This document shows positions 26,401 through 38,400 of a stretch of DNA of 64,000 bases, piece after piece. Source of the stretch: Deroplatys truncata (Eukaryota > Arthropoda > Insecta > Mantodea > Mantidae); contig CM060985.1 of assembly GCA_030765065.1 (NCBI GenBank), positions 179,368,096 through 179,432,095 of the forward strand, in the 5' to 3' direction. The notes under the pieces are model-generated. The model did no database searches, had not been told where the DNA came from, and saw nothing but the letters and a program-made list of their open reading frames with translations. How positions within the stretch are numbered: the stretch's first letter is position 1; the number at the start of each line of letters is the position of its first letter. Position numbers and translations under genes: made by a program.

Positions 26401-29400
26401 TGAGGTCCTCATCAACTCGAAGTATTTAGCTTATGTAATATATTTTACGTAAATTATTATTGTTTAAGTTTTACTGTTGTTGCTAGCCCCACGTTGGGCG
26501 CCAACTTGAAGAAAGTGTTTTGTTACATAATATATTTTACGTAAATTATTAACCTCTTGCTTGAGAAGCTAACTTGAAGTAGTATTGTTCTTGGAGTTTA
26601 CTTTGTTTAAGAAGTTTGCAACACGCTTTGGGCATCGGTTTGAAGTTGTTGATTACGTAATAGTTACTGTTGTTACGCAATATGCTACTATGTATGAGAA
26701 GCTGATTTTAAGATGTACTTTTGTTGTTACGCTCCAAGTTTAAAAATATTATATTGTGACATATGCAGAGATTGTCGTGCATACGTCTCTCTGGTCACCT
26801 AGATTCGAGATGGCGGTTAAAGCTTGGGTGGGGGATTAGCAGTTTAGGTGGGGATAGTTTGGTTAGCGTCACCACGCTTTAGGAAGCGTTGCTTGGGGCA
26901 GTCAGTGAGTTGTAGTCAACCAGTACAGACGTGTAATCGCCTTCTCCGTGCAGGAATGCATGGCGGCCTCGCCCGACAGGCATGAAACTAAGAATGTGGG
27001 GTAACGTATCCAGTTTGATCTAATAAACTCTCTGTCATCTATATCCTTATTGTCTTATTTATGATACTGTAAAGTTCCTTCTTCCTATTTTTGAGCCATG
27101 TAAGTGTCCTTTTGCCAGTACTTAACAATATTTCTGCCCTTTCACTTTAGCTGCGTCCCTAGTCGTACCCTCGCCATTTTACAACTTGTTAATTTTCTGG
27201 TACCTCTAAGCGAGTCGCCCACCTCCTAATTGAGCATTTGATAGAGGCTACGACAATATTAACTTTGTTATTAAACTGCTTCTATAGGTAGTATTTATGT
27301 TTGCCTCGGCTGCGTCAGTAATGTTTGTAGAGTCACGTATCTCTTAGGCAGGGTGCAGTATGACAAAAATGTAGACATGCACAGATTTTAAGTTTCAAAT
27401 TTTACTTCTTTTTATTCATCCTTTGCACAAATATATAAAGCACTGCACTTTTTAAGAGCTGTAAGATTCTTTAATACTTTCACTTAGTTAACGCGTATAC
27501 ATATTTTAAGATTCACATAAATACGTAATATGACAGAGAACACATTTTCCATTTGGTTACTACCAAGGTCTGCCAGCAACTGAACATTTTTCAACCGTCA
27601 AAACCCGTAAGCTTCGGTATTTCAAGTCTGATTGGCTAATTCTAGTCCAATGGAATACCTGCATTTTATTTAAAGCTTTTTCTTTGCTGTTGATTTTTAA
27701 ACTGTCACAGAATTTACATTATCGTTGCTGTAATCATGACTAGTAACTTCCAAACTCTCAAACTCATTATTGCCTCAAGGTTACCTCATTGTTACCTTAT
27801 TGTTAGCAACTTAAAACTTATTCTCACAGCTCTTGCATTATTAAAGTATGTAATTGTATTCACATAACATTATTAAACATGTTTATAATAAAAATAAGCA
27901 TATGCAATGACTGTTACCTACATTTTAAATAATTATTACATACATATTGTTTCAAGGTGGGCTGTTATTGAATTTATTTATTATAAAATACAATTAAAAT
28001 TATTCAGGTATTAAAATACTGCCTCACATTTGAGATCTTTTGTATTTGGGATCATCATCCATTTGAGGTCATTTTGCATTTTGAGGTTGTCTTACATTTC
28101 AGGTCATCTTGTATTTGGATAAATATGGTAAATTGAAACTTTAGATGCAGACTTGCAAAAACTATAGCATGAACTTACTTTAAACATAAACTGTTATAAA
28201 ATTATCATCTCCTAGTTGTAAATTATTGAAATGTGAAATTTTTAAACAGATGTACAGTAATGCATGAATTTTGATTTCCTTGGGTGATTAAAGTGAAAGT
28301 GCTCAGAGCTAGAGTTGCCACAACTGGAGGTAGGCACAACAACCAGTCATTATCAGGAGGTGGGCACTAGGCAATTGGAGATAAGCAAAGATAGTCACCC
28401 TCTCATCTGGCATAAACATCAGAAGCACTGTCAGTACATAACCAGAATCTTGTGGACGTTTCCTTCCCCTGCCTCCATAATGTGAGTCCAGAAAGTTCTA
28501 GAATTTTCAGTGGAAGATTCCATTGGCTATATAAGCAAGCATTCTCACAAGTTGAGTTGGTCAGTGAGTGGGTAAACGAGTTGGTGATTACTGCTGTGAT
28601 ATGCAGTGAGTGCTACTGTGGAGCAAGAGATTGTGGAAGTCCTGTGTTTGATCCACAGTGAGTGAACCATCCGGAAAAAGAAGCTACATCACAAAGAAAG
28701 TGAAGTGTCAGTGTAAACTAAATGAAGTCTCAGTGAAAGTTGAACTAGATGTAAATAGTGACTGAGAGAAGTGACAGTTGAAAAGCTGGACAAAATCATG
28801 ATATAAACACAACTACAGCTGACGCTTTTGCCAGAAAAACCAATTGCTCAATGAATCTGCGGGTGACATGATCTGAAGTTAAGACACACATATGCTAGAA
28901 TTTCTTCCAGTTTTCAGCTTGCAACTAGAGAGCGCACTACCTGCTGTTTCATTTCATGGTCGCCTACAATAATCTCTGTAGTGAAGAGTCTAATACGCAC
29001 AATATGGATCTAATATTTTGTGTCCGAGAACGAGAAAGTTAAAACTTGGCCAACTCTTCTTTCCTCTTCCTGGAGCATGGGCAAGCTTTCCATCAATTGT
29101 GAACAGACACATTACAATACATATATGTTAACTTTGTCATTCTTGTTCTGGTTACTGTTCTCAATTATTGTGGACCACTTAATTTGTATGAATATTTATA
29201 ATGCTCATTTAGATTGGTTTATCAATTTTTCTAATACATGTGAAGCATTTATTTTATTTTCCTTAACAGATTTGATCAGCTTGCAGACATTTGCAATTCC
29301 TGGATCAATATCATTGTCAATTCTCTCTGGATTTCTATTCCCTTTTCCTTTGGCCCTGGCTTTGGTTTGCTTCTGCTCTGCAACAGGGGCTTCACTTTGT

Positions 29401-32400
29401 TATACACTTTCGTTGTTTGTTGGGCGACGCCTTGTTTATAAATATTTTCCAGACAAGGCTGCAGAATGGGCCCTTAAGGTAAGTACAAATCCAAACTTGT
29501 TAATATTAACAGTAGCTTCAAAATGAATATCTGCAGAGGTACCATAAAGTTTGTGCCAGTATTTTGTGTCTATACAAATATAAAAGGGAACAATAGCCAC
29601 ATTAAGATGCAAAATAAATTAAATTGAGTTTTATTTATGGACACTCTTTAACTAATGTGGTCCTTAGCGTCCCATTGTATATTTGTTGTAAAAGACCAGA
29701 AATTTTGCTCGGAGGCCTCTTTATCAGGCTTGAGGTTCTTTTACATGCCGTAAATCTAAGATACAGGACCACCGGCTTTACTTCCCTTCCGAAGGAAGCC
29801 ATGCTAATGATTTTTAAGCCCAAAAAAATCCATCACCCTCCACCAGGTTTAGGCTTCATTCACAATGAAATGTAAGCGCTAACGCAATGCAGCATAAGCT
29901 CAGGCGTGAGGGAACACCATTCACAATGCAGCCGTAGGCGTAACGCAAGAAGTTTGCATGGACTTCTAGATCCTTAAACTAATTGTGGAAATGTTCCGAG
30001 TGCACTGTAAATTTCAAATTGAAAAATATAACCAACAGTACCAAATAAGAAAGTTCACACAATATTTTATAAATAAGTAGGTCACAAAAAAAAAATACAT
30101 ATGTCCAACAGCTGCCAATAGCATTAGTGACATTACGACTGTTTGCTCTATCAAAAAAGCATTTTATACTCTGGCATTAAACTTTACAATAATTTACCAA
30201 GTAATATCAGGGCAATTAAAAATGTAAACCAGCTGAAATCGAGTCTCAAGGCACATCTAATTAACCACTCCTTTTATTCTATCAATGATTACCTTGAACA
30301 CAAATGTGTGTCATGAGCCATAGTATTTAGCATGTAAAGACCTATTGTATATAATGTAAAAACATATTGTATATATTGCAAAAACCTATTATTGTTTATG
30401 TTTATAGCTTGACGTCCAATAGCAAATGTACATTATACCAAACCGCTTTAACGGTAGAATAAAACTGTTTGCTCAAAACATTGAAAGTAATTGTGCAGGG
30501 CCATTATTCCATATGTGGGTAGTCAGCACTTTTGCTATCAATATGTAACATACACACTTGTATCATGTTAGCGTTGCTGTCGGCATTCTGCTGCCAAATT
30601 GTAGCATCATGGGACTTAAGCCGCAGCTACAGAGCGACGACGGGCGTAGCCGTAGGCACAGAACAGCCATAGGATCTGCGCGTCTAAACTCGAATAATCC
30701 ACTTTAGCTACATTTTCCTTGCTTCGCGACATTCCGTTAGCCATATATTTTTTTCATCACATTCGCAATATCTTCTGACAAGATTTCCACAAAAGCTAAG
30801 CGGTCGCCAAGAAGGGCCCAATGTTTTCGATAAAGCAACAACTCGTACACAATTTAAGAACCCAGGATACTACGCAAACAACGCTGCATATTAAAAAAAA
30901 CCCGATTCTGTGTTTCTTAAAATTTCATAGCTCCTTCCCACGTACAGAATAATGTCCGGAAACTGCAGCAAGTTATACATGTGATGTTACAGCTGCACAA
31001 GTTATATTAATGCAATGTTCATTATTTCTTTGCGCCTGAGCCAAGAAATCTAGGCACAGATGTGAAGTTCATCCACTAAATGAAAGAGGATTCAGTAAGG
31101 AGACTACCATAACCTCTTGAGAGATGGTGACCCACAATTTGTGTGGCACAGCATAATGGAAGGGTGCTTGCATGTATTAGACGGCTAAAGTCTCGCATCG
31201 CAATCGTCTGCTGTTGAACAGCAGGCATTGCAAAGAGAAAGAAATGCAGAATTCTTCCTCTATGGACGCAACGCAAGCATAAAGTTTGGAGTTTGCAAAC
31301 TCTTGCGTTGCGTGACTCTATGTGAATGCTTCTATTAAATAACATGAATGCAAAGTCTTGTGCTTATGCTACGTCTGCGCTTACATTTCATTGTGAATGG
31401 GCCCTTAAACTCGTTACCTCAGGAACTAGAGGCTAGCATTGTTTTAATTATCATTAACATGTGAGGTGGTATCCAAAATATTTGGGACTAGTGCTGCCAT
31501 CTGGTCAAAAACTTACTTTGAGACTAATGACTGCCGTCACCTTTGAAGTAGTTCCCTTCCACACGTATACAACGGTCCCAGCGATTCTGCCATTTTCCAG
31601 ATGCATCTTGGAAGTCATGTTCTTTGAGGGTGTTTAGCACAGACAGCGTTTCTTCTTGAATCCTCTCAATTGTGTCGAACCGACGTCCTTTCAATTTGAT
31701 TTTCAGTTTGGGGAATAGAGCAAAGTCACGGGTGCCAAATCAGGTGAGTACTGTGGGTGGGGGACAACCGTTATGTTGTTTTTCATGAAAAAGCTCCTGG
31801 TGAACAAGGAATTGTGACATTATGATGCAACAGCCTTGTCACCAAAATTCGGGCCATTGCAAAATGTCACAGTAATATGTGGAATTCACCGTTTTATTTG
31901 GTGGGACGAATTCTTTGTGCGCAATCCCCTTGGTATCAAAGAAAACGAGGAGCAGCTTGTGCAGCTGACGGGCCTACTGGTGAGAACATTGTCTTCAGTA
32001 GCTGTGCGGCCGGCCCTGAACCGAGCATGCCACTCAAACACTTGTTGAATCATCACACACTCTCTGTTGTAATCTTGGATCCATCTTAAAATCGCCACAC
32101 ACTACACACAGAGTGTCATGAAAAGTACTATGGAATCTCAACACATCTACCTAGCTTAATGAAACTTTAAGCACTCACTCATCAGATGTATTGGTGTTAC
32201 CACCTAGTGGTACAAAACTCTACTGTAACTACTGTCGAGATGGCAGCACCAGTCCCGAATATTTTGGATTCCACCTCGTATGTGATGTTTTGTGATTTTA
32301 GTATAGTTTAGCATTAGATACCAGTAATTTGTTGTAACTGTTGTAAGGAAAGTTTGCACAAAGGCATGTTACCAGAATGAAGGGGCAGGGTCATAAACTT

Positions 32401-35400
32401 AGGGTGACAAGATTTCTAAAGTGATGGCCTCATAATGGTATTGTTAAGCGAACCGAGAGTAGATATAACCTTGTACATAAGAATTTCAAAGCAAGCTGAA
32501 GAATAATAGGAGATGGCAAAGAATTGCATCATTCACCCTAGTATAAATGAAAGTTGTATCTGTGACTGTAAATAGCAAATAGAAGCAATAGATAAGAGTT
32601 TAAAATATAGCCGGTAAACTTACAGTAGCCAACCAGCATAAAGTGTAATGATATTCGAAAATTTGTATGCAAAAACTAACAATGCTTCCACAGCTGAAAT
32701 CTATTAGTATCCTAGTTCTGTTGAAACCAATAGACGTAAGTCATGTTATAAGTGTTCATGATACGGGAATAGTTACAAACCGATAACAATGAAACAATCA
32801 CATATACTTAGATTGCAACTTTAATAGTGGGGCTAAATTACCTTATGCGGGAATGTAGAACTAGATGCGAACGGTTGAACATCAGGCGCCCACCAGAACG
32901 CGAGTTTTTTGTGCCTTACTGAAACGGGGGGACTTGGGAAAGTAACTAGAGAAAACATGGCCATCTTCACGGTAATACTGACACCCATTCAGAAGTGCCA
33001 ACTGGAGTAAGAATCTGGGAATCTGCTAAGTGAGGGATGTGTTGGTATTTCTTCTTCTTATTCATATGTTATAGCCACTTAAAAAGAGCGCCACGCATTC
33101 AGAGCAGCTGTGCTCAAAGAAAAGAAAATGGTGTGCACAGGATGACAGAATAGCATGAAGATTGTAGTGAAAGACTATACAGACTAACCTTGCGTGAATT
33201 CAGAAACTTGAGCTTATATAAAAAAATCTGATGTGTTACACTCACATGACTTTCTCTACTCTTGTACAAACTATTTTTACAAATGCTTATTCTCCATATG
33301 CTTCATGTTAATCGAGATATCGAGATGTTAATCTTATTGCTGATTTTCTTGTAGATGCAAGCGGAATTGGTAGGCTTTATTAAAAGCTGGTTGCTCTGTG
33401 TTGTATTCCATTCTCTTTGCATTACCAGGACCAAAAAAAAAAAAAAAAGAATAATGAATTCCCATTTGAGAAAAAGTATAAGTATTGGAAAGTTTAAGGG
33501 AATAACAAGCAATATCTCGAAAATGGTTCACTCAACAACAACAAAAAATTTATATGACATAGATTGCATATTTTAACGCAATCTACATTTTTTGTGTAGT
33601 AAAATTTTGTTCTCTCTTATGGTTTACCAGTTATGCAAAAGTCGTTCACAATGAAGAATACTTTTGGAGACATTCCCAGAGAATTCAAGAAATACATTTT
33701 ATTTGTCATAAAAGTATCTTAAATATATGATGTTTTAATCAAAATCATTAGAGCCATTTTTGAGAAAATTAAAATTTTGGAAAAAATGTTCCATGTAAAG
33801 GGTAATCTGGGTTGGGGGGATTTTCTTGAAAACCTTCGTGTCGCATCTCTAGAAGATACTGAACCTAAATACCAAGTTTGATGTTTATGTGACTGTTCGT
33901 TTCTGAGTTATGTTAAAATAAAGAGAGAAAGTAAAAACTGGCTAATGTTGCGTGAATTCAGAAACGTAAGCTTATATAAAAAAAAAGCCCCAAACCGAGA
34001 AAGTTGGGGATATATCTCTGCCTTTGGCAGCATTACTTATTCATATGTTGCCAACATTGTGTTAAACCAGAGAATGAGATACAGTACCATCTGTTGCCAT
34101 GTGTAGGACACACAGGATATCTAAGACATCACTTCAGTCGCTAATGCAGGCGCAAGAAAGGCAATTTATCCAATAGTGACAACTATTTATTACTAGTATC
34201 AAGTGATATCTTTGTGAAACTTCTACAGTCCTGCAATGTAGTACCCAGCATTGTCTACAATTCGTTGCCAGCAATGTGGAGGTCATAGTATCCCTGTAGC
34301 AGCTCCTGTTCTGTTGATGTTTTGATGGACTACCCTACTGCATGCAGAATCTTGGAAGCAGTCCAGAATTGAACATCACGAGGAGGTTCCTTCATCTTTG
34401 GGATTGTCATAATCACAGAGATTAAGTGCGTTGAATGTGGTGGATCACCCCCAGTGATGTACAGATCAGCTACAATGTGTGCCATGTTCGCCCAAGTAGT
34501 ATCCTGCAAAATGATGGTAGGGTTCTGTAAAACACGTGGGCATTTCCTTTGCAACACTAGTCTCAGGTTATTCTCCAAAAAAATGATGGAAATGCTGTGC
34601 ATTAACATTCTGTGTTTAGATGCACCACTGGTTTGCGTGGTGACCTGTAATGACTCAACTCATTGGATGTGCTTAAGTAGACGTTCATATGATCTGCCCC
34701 ATGTCTCATCAAGAGCAGTAATGTACTGTAAGAAGGCGCCTCCATCACAACCATAACGTTCCAAATGAATTTTAGCAGAGTTGTATTGTAGCCATCGCTG
34801 TGCCTCCATCAAATCCTGGGAAACCCACCAACATGAAATTTTTCGCATCCCAAGCAATTCTTTAGAATACAAAGCACAATCATATGCTATACAGAGTAAT
34901 TCAAAAGTGATGGAGCAAAACTAAAGCTCTTAATTTGTTTACTGAAGTGACATACAGAAATGAAAGTGGCATGAAATGATAGAAGAACATCTTAAGTTCG
35001 CTAGTCTATGTTTATAGGAATAGTTTATGCAAAAGCTGCTAGAGGCGCTAGGTGTTGTTTACATTTAGTCGATAGAGAAAATGGCTGCATCGCAGGTGGA
35101 ACATGCATATTGTGTAATGGACAGGGGCTATTGTAACAATGCAGACACACTTGAGAACAAATTCAATAAGCCCCCACTGCATATGGTGGGTAGCGAAGTT
35201 TGAATCCACTGGATGTTTATGCTCTAAGAAACGTCCTGGACAACCACAAACATTGAGGGAGACAGTGAAGAAAATTCTAGCCGCATTTGAACAAAGGCCA
35301 AGAAAGTCAACATACCACAACGTACTGTGTGGCATGTTCTAAGAAAGCACTTGTGTTTTAAACCATATAAACTGCAGCTCATGCATGCACTGAAACCATC

Positions 35401-38400
35401 AGACATGCCGAAACAGCTTGCATTCTGTGTGGATATGCAGAACTTGCTTGAAGAAGATGGGTTTTCTGAGAGACTAATGTTCAGTGATGAAGCAACGTTT
35501 CATGTGAACAGAAAGTGAATCGCCATAATGTAAGGATGTGGGGTACAGAACACACTCATACCATAGTGGAGTATGAGAGAGACTCACCAAAGCTAAACGT
35601 GTTTTGCACAATTTGCAGGCACAAAGTGTATGGACCCTTTTTTTTTGCTGAGCATACTGTCACTGGCCACACTTAACTGGACATGTTAACACAATGGTTA
35701 ATGCCTCAATTACAGCAAGAACCTCCCTAATGCAATTTTTCCAACAAGATGGTGCTCCTGTTCATTACCCTCATGATGCTTGTAAGCCCCAATGACACCC
35801 GACGAGGATGTTGGATCGGCCGCACTGGGAATCAGGATCTGGCAATGCTGACTTGGCCTCCGAGATCTGACCTAACAGCCTGCAACTTCTTTTTGTGGTG
35901 GTTCGTGAAGGATGTGGGTATGTCCCCCCATTACCACAGGACCTGAATGATGCAAAGCGAAGCATCTCTGCTGCAGTGGACCTGATAACTGAGGAAATGT
36001 TGGCTCGCGTCTGGGAAGAAATGGTGTACCGGTTCGACATCTGGCATGTCACCTGTGGGATTCACATCCAACACTTGCAATGCCCATGTAAACTTAAGAT
36101 GTTCTATCATTTCATGTCATTTTTGTTTCTATGTGTCATTTCAATAAAGAATAAATGAGATTTAGTTTTGCATCATCACCTTTGAATTGCCCTGCATTCC
36201 TATCTCCAGGGCTGATTCACGTGCTGTCTGTTCATCAATCAGTGTCTAGAGTGCGGAAACAGCTTGCACATCCTCTTCACTAACACTCGAATGACCCAGC
36301 TGAGGCATGTGTTCCATGCAGTCACGTCCCTCGTTGAAAGCTCTAATGCACCTCGCCACAGTCCTGTATAGTAATGCCATCTCCCCACATGTCTCAACAA
36401 GACCCTCATGGCATTTTTGTGCTTAACAATCATAGATACATTGACTTTTTAGCCAAGATTGCTGTTTCTGCTTTGTAAACATGGCAAAACACAATAGCTT
36501 AGAGTGGAGACTAACTTCCTCTCTCTGCAGTACATGCGCTGTGAGTCTGATGGAAGAGTCCATTCACTGGGAGGGAGGTCAGACATAGACTAACATGTGG
36601 TAGAAGTGACAACAAATAGTTCCTCTTGTTTCGCTTTCACGGCAGTGCTGCTACTATTTTTGTTATACCCCACATACATTCCTTAAAGGTGAAATTAATG
36701 CATGTGTGGGGATATTTTTATGTGCATGTGATTCTTGAAAGACATGCTAAGTATGAACTTAGAATATTCATAATAGTAATATGTGTGAATCCTGTAGAGC
36801 AGCTTTTTCAAAATTAGGTTTTATATGTATGACAATTGTGAAAAGTGTGTATTAAAAAGCTAGATGTCCAAATATTATAGCATGTTACACAGGAAACCTT
36901 CCTTACCTGTACCACATCTTGACTAAAGGCTGGTTCACAACCAACGAGAACGGTAACCAGAACAAGAAAGTTGAAATACATGTATTCAAATGGGAGTGTT
37001 TACAATCGACGGGAAGCCTTCCGGAACAGGAAAGAAGAGTTGCCCAACTTTTAACTTTCTCGTTCCCGGGCACGGCATATTAGATCCATATTGTGCATAT
37101 TAGACCCTTCACTCTAGAGATTATTCTAGACGGCCATGACATGAAACAGCTGCTAGTGCTCTCTGTAGTCACAAGCTGGAAACCTGAAACTGGAAGAAAT
37201 TAGTAGTAAATATGCTTCCTAACCTCATCCCCACACCTGCAAATCCAATGAGCGTAGGTTCCTCTGGTTAAAGCGTCATTTGTAGTTTGTTTATATGCAA
37301 CTCAAAACTGGCTATTGCCTAAAAACCGACAAAAGCTACAAAGAACAGCAAAAACTGGTGGAGATTAAAAAACAACAATAAACAACTTTAATGTATGCCA
37401 TTAAATAAAGGAATTAAAGTTTGGCACAACTAGAGGGATCAGAAATATAATGCATATGCATTTAGATAATGTTTACTCTATGGAATTTTGACGTTGGCTA
37501 ACCCACGTTATGTTGGCTAAATTGGAAGTAAGTGAAAATATATCATTGGTCAGTTAAAAACAAATGAAATCTCAATAGGCAAAATCGACTTTCACTTTGT
37601 GATCGATATGATCGTCGATATGCATTCCCGTTCTCGTTACCGGCCTGTTGTGAACCAATATCTTGTACGGTGCATTGCTTCCCGTTCTCGTTTCCATTCT
37701 GGTTACCATTCTTGGGTGGTTGTGAACCAGCCTTAAGAGATACATGTTCAACCATCTGAGAACTGAGCTAGCCTACACAATGCTAGCAATGAGGGCAACG
37801 GGTATAACAATAGCATTAACAACAATAGAATCCAATTACTCAAAAAAAAAGAAATACAATAAAACAAAAACCTGTGTAAGAAAACAAAATATGGATCATA
37901 GTTCCACTGCAAGTAAACTGTAGAGCTGTGACATTTAAAAGCAGAGCTGTATTTTAGGTATAATACCAAATTGGTGTATTATACAGTATAATTCGCAGTA
38001 TCATTGGTAAAATTGGTTGGATTGGTGACATGAATGTTTTTAAGGAATACAACAGTTTTTTGTTTTGAAAAATGATATTAATATTGTCATGGCAACTTTG
38101 GAAGTGCAGTGCGATCCATATAAACCTGAGCTACTTTTATGGGTCTATAATTTCCCTCTGAAAGGTCATAGAAATGTGAAATTTGTTTTAATGATCTAAG
38201 TGGCTCTGGGAGAATCAGTACCATTGCCATTTGTTGACTATTTTTTGTTGATTTCAATGCCAATTACGAGCATTGTTGACATTGACAGTCTAGTTTGCAG
38301 TCGTAACAGAAACAAGCAATACTCACTTTGAGAGCGTGTTTTTATTGTGAAAACGTATTGGAAGACAAATTCATTGATAACAACACAACGGGAATTTCGA

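Larger units (their letters stand above)
29852..31404. mobile_element. PIF/Harbinger-type element inserted in a SINE (TTA duplication)
   Basis: The TTA target is duplicated at 29849-29851 and 31405-31407. Inverted ends GGCTTCATTCACAATGAAAT and (complement of right) GGGCCCATTCACAATGAAAT, continuing about 45 bases (TGTAAGCG, AGCATAAGC). End sequence and TTA fit PIF/Harbinger. No transposase is left; the interior holds a LINE tail and a copy of MITE M1. Confidence 0.8.

Noticed and set aside
29020-29526. 168-codon frame as a stand-alone gene
   Set aside because: Its second half is TMEM41B exon 4 and the frame beyond 29478 is intron; kept only as an alternative-exon idea.
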